NCBI GenBank assembly: GCA_041920215.1 | Contig: JAYRSJ010000008.1 | Coordinates: forward strand, 1-64,000 | DNA: 64,000 nucleotides | Direction of reading: 5' to 3' | Source of the DNA: JAYRSJ01 sp041920215 | Lineage (GTDB): Bacteria > Pseudomonadota > Gammaproteobacteria > Burkholderiales > Burkholderiaceae_C | Shown: one piece after another, positions 51,125 to 61,805 of the stretch | Layout of the letters: every line of letters begins with the position of its first letter | Position numbering within the stretch: the first letter of the stretch is position 1 | Program-made: the position numbers and the translations under genes | Notes under the pieces: model-generated | Seen by the model: the letters and a program-made list of their open reading frames with translations, nothing else | The model's database searches: none | Told to the model about the DNA's origin: nothing

Positions 51125-51832
51125 CTAGACCTTGCCGCCACGCTGGGCCAGCCGCAACTGCAGGTTGGCATGTTCGCAATCGGGTTGGTCGCAGTTCTGG
51201 CAGAACCAGCCCAGATCCGGCAGGGCGTCTTGGCGCTGCTGCAGCCGAGTAAGCAGCCCTGCGCGACGCTGCTGCGGCGCGCACTGACGCAACAGCGGGC
51301 TGATCGCGTCCAGCGCGGCCTCCAGGCGCGCGCTGCCGTCGCCGCGCACCACCGCCCAGGGCAGCTCGCTGCCGCGCAGCAGGCGACGCAGCAGCGCATC
51401 CACCGGCGCCTGCATATGGGCGCCATCGCGCTGCAGGCCGTCGGCGACCCAGGGCAGATCGGGCGCGGTGAGCAGGGTCAGGTCTTGCTGCTCGTGGTGA
51501 TGGGCCAGGGCGGCTTGCAGCAGGCTGGCGTCATCGAACAGCAGCCGGCTGTAGACCGCGGTCATCAAGGGAGTGGTGTCGCACAGCACCAACTCGTGAG
51601 TTGCCGCCGCGGCCGCGATGCGCTGCGCCTGTGTACGGGCGATGGCGGCCTGTTCATCGGCTTGCGGCGTGCGGCCCTGGGCATTGCACCATTCGCGCAA
51701 GTATTCGCCGACGACGACGCAGCGCAGCCCGGTATCGGCAGTCAGACGCTCGACCAGGCCGGTGGCCAGGCTGCTCTTGCCGGTGCTCTCGGCACCGACG
51801 ATGGCGACGCAGAAGGCCCGCCGCGCCGTCAT
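51125..51832 (-). CDS. NadR-like nicotinamide riboside kinase-type P-loop protein with Cys tail
   Basis: A 235-residue ATPase with Walker A VGAESTGKSSLATGLVERL and a kinase-like fold (VVVGEYLREW, VLCDTTPLMTAVYSRLLF, LLTAPDLPWVADGLQRDG). This matches the C-terminal ribosylnicotinamide kinase domain of NadR, without the adenylyltransferase part. The C-terminus carries FCQNCDQPDCEH, a small Cys/His cluster that could bind metal and is not part of classical NadR. It begins 2 nt after the pnuC stop, so import and phosphorylation of nicotinamide riboside are coupled. ATG 51832 is preferred; a longer frame lies inside pnuC. Confidence 0.82.
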   Translation of the reverse strand: MTARRAFCVAIVGAESTGKSSLATGLVERLTADTGLRCVVVGEYLREWCNAQGRTPQADEQAAIARTQAQRIAAAAATHELVLCDTTPLMTAVYSRLLFDDASLLQAALAHHHEQQDLTLLTAPDLPWVADGLQRDGAHMQAPVDALLRRLLRGSELPWAVVRGDGSARLEAALDAISPLLRQCAPQQRRAGLLTRLQQRQDALPDLGWFCQNCDQPDCEHANLQLRLAQRGGKV

Positions 51833-51834
51833 GC

Positions 51835-52497
51835 TCAGGCGGCCTGCGCGGAAGCCTTGCCCAACTCGGTGCCCAGACCAGCCTGGCGCTGCCAGGCCCG
51901 CCAGCCGGCCACCGACATCGGGATGAAGATGGCGTAAAGCAGCACGGTCAGCCAATACTCCTTGTAGGCAAACAGGCTGACGCTGACCATATTGACGATC
52001 ACCCAGACGCCCCAGTTCTCCTGGTACTTGCGCCCCAGCAGATACTGGCCGACGAGGCTGGCGACCGTGGGGAAGGCATCCCAGTAGGGCACCGGTGAAT
52101 CGGTCTGCCGCTCCAGCAGCAGACCCAGCAGCGGCCAGGCCAGCAGGATGGTCAGCAGCATCAGGCCGCGGCCACGCCAGCTAAGCATGCGCACCCGCAA
52201 GACCTGGCCCTGGGCGTCGGTGCCGCGCAGCCACTGCCACCAACCCCAGATCGCCAGTGCGGCGAACACCAGTTGCAGCGAGGCCTCGCCGTAGAGCTTG
52301 CCGTTCCAGAACAAGAGGAAGTAGAGCAGGGAGCTGAGCAGGGCCAGCGGCCAGGCCAGCACATGGACGCGCATATTGCACAGCACCATCCAGACCGCCA
52401 GCGCGAACGCGATCAGCTCGGTCCAGCTGATGGGACTGCCAAAGGCCTCGAAGGCGGGGGTGAACAGGGGATGTAGCAACTGCAGCAGCGTGTCCAT
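51835..52497 (-). CDS. pnuC: Nicotinamide riboside transporter PnuC
   Basis: A 220-residue inner-membrane carrier with seven or eight helices. The substrate motif is in EASLQLVFAALAIWGWWQWL (W-x-x-W), and PYWDAFPTVASLVGQYLLGR and NWGVWVIVNMVSVSLFAYKE are typical of PnuC. It faces the kinase encoded 2 nt downstream. No riboswitch is obvious in the 17-nt gap to ftsB. Confidence 0.93.
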   Translation of the reverse strand: MDTLLQLLHPLFTPAFEAFGSPISWTELIAFALAVWMVLCNMRVHVLAWPLALLSSLLYFLLFWNGKLYGEASLQLVFAALAIWGWWQWLRGTDAQGQVLRVRMLSWRGRGLMLLTILLAWPLLGLLLERQTDSPVPYWDAFPTVASLVGQYLLGRKYQENWGVWVIVNMVSVSLFAYKEYWLTVLLYAIFIPMSVAGWRAWQRQAGLGTELGKASAQAA

Positions 52498-52514
52498 GCG
52501 GCGCGCGTCCCGAC

Positions 52515-52787
52515 TCAGCGGCGTTGATGCTGAACGTAGATCTCATCCGGCTTCACCATGCCCAGCTCGAAACGCGCCTTCTCCTCCACCATCTCCAGGC
52601 CCTCGCGCAGATCGCGCAACTCGGCATCGAGCTGCACATTGCGGGCGCGTGCTTGCTCATTGGCCGCCTGCTGCCGTGCCAGCTCTGCTTCGAGTTGCCC
52701 CACCCGCGCCAGACCACCCTTGCCCAGCCAGAGCTGAGCCTGGATGGCGATCAGGAAAGCGCCGAGTAGGAGGGCGAGGATTTTCAC
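52515..52787 (-). CDS. ftsB: Cell division protein FtsB
   Basis: A 90-residue septum protein with a single N-terminal transmembrane helix (ILALLLGAFLIAIQAQLWLG) and a leucine-zipper coiled-coil (VGQLEAELARQQAANEQARA...). The C-terminal part (EEKARFELGMVKPDEIYVQH) contacts FtsL/FtsQ. It follows eno, as in many proteobacteria. Confidence 0.95.
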   Translation of the reverse strand: MKILALLLGAFLIAIQAQLWLGKGGLARVGQLEAELARQQAANEQARARNVQLDAELRDLREGLEMVEEKARFELGMVKPDEIYVQHQRR

Positions 52788-52823
52788 GCGTGAGGCAGCA
52801 GCGGCTCAGCCAAGCGGGGCCGG

Positions 52824-54110
52824 TCAGCGCAGATTGTAGAAAGCGGCGCGGCCAGGGTAGCTGGCGATGTCGCCCAGATCTTCCTCGATGCGCAGCAGCT
52901 GGTTGTACTTGGCCATGCGGTCCGAACGCGACAGCGAGCCGGTCTTGATCTGGCCGGCATTCAGGCCGACGGCGATGTCGGAGATGGTGGAATCTTCCGT
53001 TTCGCCCGAGCGGTGCGAGATCACGGCGGTGTAGCCGGCGCGCTTGGCCATCTCGATGGCAGCGAAGGTTTCGGTCAGGGTGCCGATCTGGTTGATCTTG
53101 ATCAGGATCGAGTTGGCGATGCCCTTGTCGATGCCTTCCTTCAGAATCTTGGTGTTGGTCACGAAAAGATCGTCACCCACCAGCTGCACCTTGGCGCCCA
53201 GGCGATCGGTGATGTGCTTCCAGCCGTCCCAGTCGCCTTCGGCCATGCCGTCCTCGATCGAGATGATCGGGTACTTGTCGACCCAGGTGGCCAGCATATC
53301 GGTCCACTGCGCGGCGCTGAGCTGGATGCCGCCTTCACCCTCCAGCACATACTTGCCGTCCTTGTAGAACTCGCTGGCGGCGCAGTCCAGACCCAGGGCG
53401 ATCTGTTCGCCGGCGGTGTAGCCGGCCTTGTCGATCGCTTCCAGGATCAGCTGGATGGCGGCCTCGTGGCTCTCTACGCTGGGAGCGAAGCCGCCCTCGT
53501 CGCCGACCGCGGTGCTGATGCCCTTGTCGTGCAGGATCTTCTTGAGCGCGTGGAAGACCTCGGCGCCCCAGCGCAGGGCTTCACGGAAGGAGGGGGCGCC
53601 CACCGGGATGATCATCAGCTCCTGCAGATCCAGCGAGTTGTTCGCATGGGCACCGCCGTTGATCACATTCATCATCGGCACCGGCAGCTGCATGCCGCCC
53701 ATGCCACCGAAGTAGCGGTACAGCGGCAGGCCGCTTTCTTCAGCAGCGGCGCGGGCCACCGCCATCGAGACTGCCAGCATCGCGTTGGCGCCCAGGCGGC
53801 TCTTGTTCTCGGTGCCGTCCAGGTCGATCAGGGTTTTGTCCAGGAAGGCCTGCTCGGAGGCGTCCAGGCCTAGCACGGCCTCGGAGATTTCGGTATTGAT
53901 GTGCTCGACGGCCTTCAGCACGCCCTTGCCCAGGTAGCGGCTCTTGTCGCCATCGCGCAGCTCGATGGCCTCGCGCGAACCGGTCGATGCACCCGAAGGC
54001 ACGGCAGCGCGGCCCATCACGCCGGACTCCAGCAGCACATCGCACTCGACGGTGGGGTTGCCGCGGCTGTCCAGAATCTCACGGCCGACGATGTCAACAA
54101 TCGCGCTCAT
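52824..54110 (-). CDS. eno: Enolase
   Basis: A 428-residue glycolytic enzyme converting 2-phosphoglycerate to phosphoenolpyruvate. It has AIVDIVGREILDSRGNPTVE, GGAHANNSLDLQELMIIPVG, DEGGFAPSV, the magnesium ligands in ISIEDGMAEGDWDGW and QLVGDDLFVTN, and the signature ILIKINQIGTLTETF followed by SHRSGETEDS. ATG 54110 is used; the codon before it is TTG. GGAG precedes it. Confidence 0.98.
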   Translation of the reverse strand: MSAIVDIVGREILDSRGNPTVECDVLLESGVMGRAAVPSGASTGSREAIELRDGDKSRYLGKGVLKAVEHINTEISEAVLGLDASEQAFLDKTLIDLDGTENKSRLGANAMLAVSMAVARAAAEESGLPLYRYFGGMGGMQLPVPMMNVINGGAHANNSLDLQELMIIPVGAPSFREALRWGAEVFHALKKILHDKGISTAVGDEGGFAPSVESHEAAIQLILEAIDKAGYTAGEQIALGLDCAASEFYKDGKYVLEGEGGIQLSAAQWTDMLATWVDKYPIISIEDGMAEGDWDGWKHITDRLGAKVQLVGDDLFVTNTKILKEGIDKGIANSILIKINQIGTLTETFAAIEMAKRAGYTAVISHRSGETEDSTISDIAVGLNAGQIKTGSLSRSDRMAKYNQLLRIEEDLGDIASYPGRAAFYNLR

Positions 54111-54200
54111 CAATATCTCCAGGAAAGTTAGAAATGCTTGTCAAACTAGCGGCGCGCATCGTGCCCGGTTTTGGTTACCGTGGCTGAACAAGATGCACGC

Positions 54201-54491
54201 TCAGACGCCTTCGATCAAAACCATGCGCATCACGGCCGCACCCTGGCGCGCCTGGCGGGCCTGGCCGTACTCGGGCGACTCGTTGAAGCGGCGCGCGGCT
54301 TGCACGGAGGGAAACTTCAGCAGCACCACGCGGTCCGGAATCCAGTCACCCTCCAGCACCTCGACGGCGCCGCCGCGCACGCAGACGTCGGCGCCGTAAG
54401 CCTGCATCGCGGCGGTCGAGAACTTCTTGTACTCCTCGTACTGCGTGGGATCGGTCACCCGAACGTTGGCAAGAATGTAGGCGCTCGGCAT
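54201..54491 (-). CDS. DUF1330 family protein
   Basis: A 96-residue ferredoxin-like-fold protein (YILANVRVTDPTQYEEYKKF, then VRGGAVEVLEGDWIPDRVVL and KFPSVQAARRFNESPEYGQA). DUF1330 proteins are dimeric alpha+beta barrels without an agreed function. Its place between kdsA and eno is common in Burkholderiales. The gene lies 10 nt after kdsA. Confidence 0.92.
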   Translation of the reverse strand: MPSAYILANVRVTDPTQYEEYKKFSTAAMQAYGADVCVRGGAVEVLEGDWIPDRVVLLKFPSVQAARRFNESPEYGQARQARQGAAVMRMVLIEGV

Positions 54492-54501
54492 GGTTGGCGG
54501 C

Positions 54502-55359
54502 TCAGCAGAAAAAGTCGTTCTCGAGCAGCGGCTGGGACTTGACCACCCGGTCCAGCGCGACCAACTGCTCCAGCAAGGTCCTCATGTGCTTGAGCGGCAC
54601 CGCATTGGGGCCGTCGGACCAGGCTTCGGCGGGACGCGGATGGGTTTCCATGAACAGGCCTGCGACACCTGCGCCCACGCCGGCACGTGCCAGCACCGGC
54701 ACCATCTCGCGGGCACCGCCGCTGCTACTGCCCTGCCCGCCGGGCTTTTGCACCGAATGGGTCACGTCGAACACCACCGGCGCGCCGGACTTGCGCATCT
54801 CGGCCAGGCTGCTCATATCGGCGACGAGGTTGTTGTAGCCGAAGCTCACGCCGCGCTCGCAGGCCAGGAAGCGGTCTTCCGACAAACCCACCTCGCGGGC
54901 CGCTTCGCGCGCCTTGTCAATGACGTTCTTCATATCCCAAGGCGCGAGGAACTGGCCCTTCTTGATGTTGACCGGCTTGCCCGACTTGGCCACCGCGCGG
55001 ATGAAGTCGGTCTGGCGGCAAAGAAAGGCTGGGGTCTGCAGCACGTCGACCACGCTGGCCACCTCGGCCACCTGGCTCTCGTCATGCACATCGGTGATGA
55101 TGGGCAGCTGCAGCTGGCGACGTACCTCGTCCAGGATCTTCAGCCCTGCCTCCAGCCCCAAACCGCGCTTGGTGCTGCCGGAGGAGCGGTTGGCCTTGTC
55201 GAAGGATCCCTTGTAGATCAGCGGAATACCAAGGGCTGCGCAGGCCTCCTTCAGCTGCCCCGCCACCTCCAGGGACATCTCCAGGCCCTCGATCGAACAG
55301 GTGCCTGCGATCAGGAAGAAGGGCCGGTCTATCCCGACGTCGAATCCGCACAGCTTCAT
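54502..55359 (-). CDS. kdsA: 3-deoxy-8-phosphooctulonate synthase
   Basis: A 285-residue aldolase that condenses arabinose-5-phosphate with phosphoenolpyruvate for lipopolysaccharide Kdo. It shows LIAGTCSIEG, YKGSFDKANRSSGSTKRGLG, ITDVHDESQVAEVASVVDVL, VNIKKGQFLAPWDMKNVIDK and VFDVTHSVQKPGG. The TCSIEG segment has Cys where the metal-independent E. coli form has Asn in its CVIEG-type loop, so the metal class is not settled by eye. It is 20 nt downstream of pyrG. Confidence 0.96.
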   Translation of the reverse strand: MKLCGFDVGIDRPFFLIAGTCSIEGLEMSLEVAGQLKEACAALGIPLIYKGSFDKANRSSGSTKRGLGLEAGLKILDEVRRQLQLPIITDVHDESQVAEVASVVDVLQTPAFLCRQTDFIRAVAKSGKPVNIKKGQFLAPWDMKNVIDKAREAAREVGLSEDRFLACERGVSFGYNNLVADMSSLAEMRKSGAPVVFDVTHSVQKPGGQGSSSGGAREMVPVLARAGVGAGVAGLFMETHPRPAEAWSDGPNAVPLKHMRTLLEQLVALDRVVKSQPLLENDFFC

Positions 55360-55379
55360 GGTGAGGGGCTCCTCTGGCC

Positions 55380-57023
<1,644 letters not shown>

Positions 57024-57113
57024 GTCTTGCAGCGCTCTAGGTCAGAAACGCTGTGGTGGTAAAGCGCGATTATAGCGATGGCGCACGCGCGCCTTGGCCG
57101 GCTCGGGACTGCG

Positions 57114-57968
57114 TCAACCGGTCGCGCGCTCGGCCTGCAGGGCCTGCAGCATCTGCAATACCAGCACCGCGGTATCGTCGGGGCGTTCGAAGGGATAGAG
57201 ATGGGAACCTTCGATCCAGACGAAGTGCCGGCGTGCCAAGGCCTTGGATGCGGTGGCACCGGCCTGGCGCAGTTCCTCGGAACGGGTGCCGGCGATGAAG
57301 CCCACCGGGCATTGGGGTGGATGCCGCTTCAGCAGACGGTCCAGATGGCTGGGCAGCGTGTTGTAGATGCGGGTCTCGATCTCGCGACGAAAGCGCAGCG
57401 TGGCCCGGCCATCGGCCAACTCATCGAAGCCGCTGGCCACATAGTCGGCCAGCACCCGCGGGTCCCAGCGGGCGAACTTGTGCTTGCTGGCGAAATGCGC
57501 ATGCACCGCCGCCCGCGAGGGCCATTCGTGGCGGCGCTGGCTGGAGATCTTGCCGGGCGAAACCCGCTTGATCAGGCCGGTGGCCTTGGCCACCTGCACG
57601 CTGTGTGCGCGCCAGCCCGAGACCACCGGTGAGTCCAGCATCAGCAGACCCTCGACCAGGTCCGGCCGCTTGCAGGCCACCAACAGGCTGACCATGCCGC
57701 CAAGGGAATGGCCGGCCAGCACCACGGGGCCGGGCTTGGCCATCGTCGGCAGCACCTCGCGTTCGATGAAGTGGATCAGCTGATCGCGCAGATGCGGCCA
57801 GTTGCTGGTGACCGGGTAGGCCGGGTCATGGGCCAGCTGGGACAGGGCGTGGACCTGCCAGCCCGCTGCCCGCCAATGCTCGAACAGCAGGCGGTAGCAG
57901 CCGGCGCCAAAGCCATTGGCATGGCTGAAGACCAGGGTGCCTGGCGCTGAATGGGTCGCGAGGATCAT
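57114..57968 (-). CDS. Alpha/beta hydrolase
   Basis: A 284-residue alpha/beta hydrolase. The nucleophile elbow is VLAGHSLGGMVSLLVA, the oxyanion region LVFSHANGFGAGCYRLLFEH, and the His is in WIEGSHLYPFERPDDTA. The cap is basic (LIKRVSPGKISSQRRHEW). Its ATG overlaps the mutS stop (ATGA), so the two are translationally coupled. Substrate unknown. Confidence 0.9.
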   Translation of the reverse strand: MILATHSAPGTLVFSHANGFGAGCYRLLFEHWRAAGWQVHALSQLAHDPAYPVTSNWPHLRDQLIHFIEREVLPTMAKPGPVVLAGHSLGGMVSLLVACKRPDLVEGLLMLDSPVVSGWRAHSVQVAKATGLIKRVSPGKISSQRRHEWPSRAAVHAHFASKHKFARWDPRVLADYVASGFDELADGRATLRFRREIETRIYNTLPSHLDRLLKRHPPQCPVGFIAGTRSEELRQAGATASKALARRHFVWIEGSHLYPFERPDDTAVLVLQMLQALQAERATG

Positions 57969-60583
57969 GGCTTATGCACCGGGCCACAGAGCGTTTTCAG
58001 CCGGTACAGGGCCTCCAAGGCCTCGCGCGGGCTCAGGGCGTCGGGGTCGAGATCATGCAGGGCCTGCAGCGCGGCCGGCGTCTCCTCGGCGACAGCCGGT
58101 GGGCTGATCGGCGGCGCGGCGAACAGATCGATCTGCGCCTCGCCGGCCGAGGCCTTGGACTCCAGCGCTTCCAGCGTGGCACGCGCCTGGCGCACCAGGC
58201 TAGCGGGCATGCCGGCCAGCCGTGCGACCTGCACGCCATAGCTGCGGCTCGCCGGCCCGGCTAGGATCTCGTGCAGGAAGACGATGCTCTCTTCTCCACT
58301 TTTGCCGCTTTCGACAGCCGAGACATGGCAGTTGATTGCCTGGCCGTGCTTGAGCGGAAAATCGGTCAGCTCGAAGTAATGGGTGGCGAACAGCGTGAAG
58401 GCGCGGCTCTTGTCGTGCAGATGGCTGGCGATGGCGCCGGCCAGGGCCAGGCCGTCGAAGGTCGAGGTGCCGCGCCCGATCTCGTCCATCAGTACCAGCG
58501 ACTGCTCGGTCGCGCCATGCAGGATGGCGGCCGCCTCGGTCATCTCCAGCATGAAGGTGGACTGCGCATTGGCCAGGTCGTCGGCCGCGCCGATGCGGGT
58601 GTGGATCGCATCCATCGGCCCCAGGCGGCAGCTTGCGGCCGGTACATAGGAGCCGATCGCGGCCAGCAAGGCGATCAGAGCCACCTGGCGCATGAAGGTG
58701 CTCTTGCCGCCCATATTGGGCCCGGTGATGATCAGCATGCGGGTGCGGGCATCGAGCCGGCAATCGTTGGCCATGAACTCACCGCCGCCAGTCTCGCGCA
58801 GCCGCATCTCGACCACCGGATGGCGGCCACCCTGTATGTCGATCGCCGGCTGGCTGACGAACTCGGGACGGCACCAGTTCAGCGTCGCGGCGCGCTCGGC
58901 CAGGGCTGCCAGCGCATCCAGGCTGGCTAGCGCGCGGCCCAGTGCGGTCAGCGGCGGCAGGGCCTGCAGCAGCTCGTCCAGCACGGCGTCGTAGAGCAGC
59001 TTCTCGCGCGCCAGTGCTCGCTCTTGCGCTGACAGGGCCTTGTCCTCGAAGGCCTTCAGCTCGGGCGTGATGTAGCGCTCGGCATTCTTCAGCGTCTGGC
59101 GGCGCTGGTAGTCCGTCGGCACCTTGTCGACCTGGCCCTGGGTGACCTCGATATAGAAGCCATGCACCTTGTTGAACTGCACGCGCAGATTGGCGATGCC
59201 GGTGCGGGCGCGTTCGCGCGTTTCCAGTTCGAGCAGGAAGCTGTCGCAGTTCTGCTGAATGCCACGCAGCTCGTCCAGCTGGGCGTCGAAGCCTGGCGCG
59301 ATCACGCCGCCGTCGCGCAGCAGCACGGCCGGTTCCTCGGCAATGGCGCGCTCCAGCAGTTCCAGAATCGGCGGCGAGCCGGCCAGTCCGTCGGCAAGGG
59401 TGTCGATCAGCGCACTGCCGCCCGGCAGCGTGAGGCGCAGGGCCGGCAGGCTTTGCAGCGTGGCACGCAGGCCGGTCAGCTCGCGCGGTCTCACCTGGCG
59501 CAGTGCGACGCGGGCGGCGATGCGCTCCACGTCCGAAACCTGTCGCAAGGCCTCGCGCAAGGGCTCGAAGCCCTGTGCGATCAGTGCGGCAATGGCCGCA
59601 TGGCGGTGCATCGCCTCGCTGCGCTCGCGCTTGGGATGCAGCAGCCAGTGGCGCAGCGCGCGGCTGCCCATGCCCGAGCGGCAGCTGTCCAGCAGCGACA
59701 GCAAGGTGGGCGAACTTTCACCGCGCAGCGTCGTGATCAGCTCGAGATTGCGCTGGGTGGCCGGCGGCAGATCCAGCAGCTCACTGCTGCGCTGCACCTG
59801 CAGGGTCTGCACATGGGCCAGCGTCCGGCCCTGGGTGTGTTCGGCATAGGACAGCAGGGCCGCGGCGGCGGCCTGGGCGGCCGCCAGATCCTGAGCATTG
59901 AAGCCCGCCAGGCTGGCCACGCCCAGCTGCTCACAGAGCTTGCGGCTGCCCAGCTGGCTGTCGAACTGCCAGCTGGGGCGGTTGGTGATGGGCAGGCGAG
60001 CGGCCAGCACCGCGGCCGGCAGCTGCCCGCGATCGACCAGCACCTCGGCCGGGCTCATGCGGGCCAGAAAAGAGGGCAGTTCGCGCTCCGCGCACTCGGC
60101 CAAACCCAGCTCGCCCTTGGTCAGCGAGAGCCAGGCCAGACCCAGGGTCTTGCCCTGGGGCGCGACGGCCAGCAGCACGGCGTCCTGCTTGTCGGCCAGC
60201 AGCTCGCTGTCGGTGACGGTGCCGGGCGTGACGACACGCACCACCTTGCGCTCCACCGGCCCCTTGGCGGTGGCCACATCGCCCACCTGCTCGGCGATCG
60301 CCACTGCCTCGCCCAGCTTGATCAGCTTGGCCAGATAGCTCTCCAGCGCGTGCACGGGCACGCCGGCCATCACCACCGGCTGACCGGCGCTCTGGCCGCG
60401 CTGGGTCAGCGTGATGTCCAGCAGCGCGTTGCATTTTCGGGCGTCGTCGAAGAACACCTCGTAGAAGTCGCCCATGCGGAAGAACATCAGCACATCGGGG
60501 TGCTCGGCCTTGATGCGCAGGTACTGCGCCATCACCGGCGTGTGGGCGCTGAAGTCGGGGCTGTCCTTGGCTATGGTGCTCAT
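57965..60583 (-). CDS. mutS: DNA mismatch repair protein MutS
   Basis: An 872-residue mismatch-recognition ATPase. The N-terminal mismatch-binding domain has HPDVLMFFRMGDFYEVFFDD with the Phe-x-Glu wedge; clamp and lever helices follow. The ABC ATPase shows Walker A ITGPNMGGKSTFMRQVALI, LVLMDEIGRGTSTFDGLALA and FATHYFELTDFP. ATG 60583 is chosen; a frame beginning 27 nt upstream lies next to the terminator hairpin. A hydrolase gene overlaps its end. Confidence 0.97.
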   Translation of the reverse strand: MSTIAKDSPDFSAHTPVMAQYLRIKAEHPDVLMFFRMGDFYEVFFDDARKCNALLDITLTQRGQSAGQPVVMAGVPVHALESYLAKLIKLGEAVAIAEQVGDVATAKGPVERKVVRVVTPGTVTDSELLADKQDAVLLAVAPQGKTLGLAWLSLTKGELGLAECAERELPSFLARMSPAEVLVDRGQLPAAVLAARLPITNRPSWQFDSQLGSRKLCEQLGVASLAGFNAQDLAAAQAAAAALLSYAEHTQGRTLAHVQTLQVQRSSELLDLPPATQRNLELITTLRGESSPTLLSLLDSCRSGMGSRALRHWLLHPKRERSEAMHRHAAIAALIAQGFEPLREALRQVSDVERIAARVALRQVRPRELTGLRATLQSLPALRLTLPGGSALIDTLADGLAGSPPILELLERAIAEEPAVLLRDGGVIAPGFDAQLDELRGIQQNCDSFLLELETRERARTGIANLRVQFNKVHGFYIEVTQGQVDKVPTDYQRRQTLKNAERYITPELKAFEDKALSAQERALAREKLLYDAVLDELLQALPPLTALGRALASLDALAALAERAATLNWCRPEFVSQPAIDIQGGRHPVVEMRLRETGGGEFMANDCRLDARTRMLIITGPNMGGKSTFMRQVALIALLAAIGSYVPAASCRLGPMDAIHTRIGAADDLANAQSTFMLEMTEAAAILHGATEQSLVLMDEIGRGTSTFDGLALAGAIASHLHDKSRAFTLFATHYFELTDFPLKHGQAINCHVSAVESGKSGEESIVFLHEILAGPASRSYGVQVARLAGMPASLVRQARATLEALESKASAGEAQIDLFAAPPISPPAVAEETPAALQALHDLDPDALSPREALEALYRLKTLCGPVHKP

Positions 60584-60599
60584 GCGGGCGCGGCGATCG

Positions 60600-60631
60600 T
60601 CAATGAACAAAGCCCTCGGGCGAGGGCTTTG
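60600..60631 (-). terminator. Hairpin terminator after suhB
   Basis: An almost uninterrupted palindrome, CAAAGCCCTCG/CGAGGGCTTTG, is followed on the minus strand by TTCATTG, a poor U-run. It lies 43 nt after the suhB stop and about 25 nt before the mutS ATG. Confidence 0.6.
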
Positions 60632-60673
60632 CGGCTTGGGCTGGCGCGGGAGTTTAGTCCCAGATCGACGGCG

Positions 60674-61639
60674 TCAAATCGGACTGTCTTCGCCCGCGGC
60701 CGATTTCTTGATGCGCACCGGGCCGCGCTTCTTGGGCTCGGCCCTGGCCGCAGCGGCCATTGCATCGACGGCACTGGGCTTGGAGTCACCGCTCGCCCCG
60801 GCCGCGTCGGGCTCGACATCCTCGGCCTTGATCACCCGGGTATAGGGCGCCAGCACCTGGACCAACTGACCGTAGATCTTGGGGCTGCCCGCCACGACCT
60901 CGCGCTGGTTCAGGAAATCGGCCTCGCCGGTGAAGTTGCCGATCAGGCCACCGGCCTCGGTGATGATCAGCGAACCTGCGGCCACGTCCCAGGGGTTCAG
61001 ACCGGTCTCGAAGAAGGCGTCGTAGTAGCCGGCGGCCACGTAGCACAGGTCCAGCGCGGCGGCGCCCGGACGGCGCAGGCCGGCGCACTGGGTCATCACC
61101 TCCTCGAACATCTTGACGTAGCGCTTGAAGTTGTCGCCGCGGCGGAAGGGGAAGCCGGTGCCGATCAGCGCATCGCTCATGCGGGTGCGCTTGGAGACGC
61201 GCAGGCGTTTGTCGTTCAGATAGGCGCCGCGACCCTTGGTGGCGTAGAAGAGGTCGTTGCGGGTCGGGTCGTAGACGACGGCCTGCTGCACCACGCCGCG
61301 ATGCGCCAGCGCGATGGACACGCAGTAGACCGGGAAGCCGTGGATGAAGTTGGTCGTGCCGTCCAGCGGGTCGATGATCCAGACGAACTCGGAATGCTTG
61401 GCACCATGGGTGCGGCCCGACTCCTCGGCCAGGATGCCGTGCTCGGGATAGGCCGAGAGCAGGGTCTCGATGATGATGTTCTCTGCCGCCTGGTCCACCT
61501 CGGTCACGAAGTCATTGGGCGACTTGGTGTTGATCTTCAGGATGTCCAGATCCAGCGAGGCGCGGTTGATGATGGCACCGGCTGCGCGGGCCGCCTTGAT
61601 GGCGACGTTGAGCATGGGGTGGAGTGCGGCTTGCGTCAT
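60674..61639 (-). CDS. suhB: Inositol-1-monophosphatase SuhB
   Basis: A 321-residue Mg-dependent phosphatase of the inositol monophosphatase family, which in E. coli also joins the rRNA antitermination complex. It has FVTEVDQAAENIIIETLLSA, GILAEESG, WIIDPLDGTTNFIHGFPVYC and the C-terminal LNPWDVAAGSLIITEAGG. The core ends near residue 273; a 45-residue tail rich in Lys/Arg/Ala/Pro follows (EPKKRGPVRIKKSAAGEDSP), longer than in E. coli. ATG 61639 is chosen; a later ATG at 61615 is possible. Confidence 0.94.
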   Translation of the reverse strand: MTQAALHPMLNVAIKAARAAGAIINRASLDLDILKINTKSPNDFVTEVDQAAENIIIETLLSAYPEHGILAEESGRTHGAKHSEFVWIIDPLDGTTNFIHGFPVYCVSIALAHRGVVQQAVVYDPTRNDLFYATKGRGAYLNDKRLRVSKRTRMSDALIGTGFPFRRGDNFKRYVKMFEEVMTQCAGLRRPGAAALDLCYVAAGYYDAFFETGLNPWDVAAGSLIITEAGGLIGNFTGEADFLNQREVVAGSPKIYGQLVQVLAPYTRVIKAEDVEPDAAGASGDSKPSAVDAMAAAARAEPKKRGPVRIKKSAAGEDSPI

Positions 61640-61805
61640 GCGGCATGAATCCTTTGAAGACCTGGGATGCCCCATGCCGGACGTCCGGCGGGAGGCGAGG
61701 TGAACTGGCGAAGGCAAAGAACAATCGCGGGCTGGCCCAGCCTGAGCTGTCGAGGGCTGCCGCGGATAATCCTGCATTTTAGCCGAGCTCGGCGGGACTT
61801 CGACC

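Noticed and set aside
54133..54148. TTGACA upstream of eno on the minus strand
   Set aside because: A -10 at correct spacing would fall on the ribosome-binding site and the transcript would start inside the coding region.
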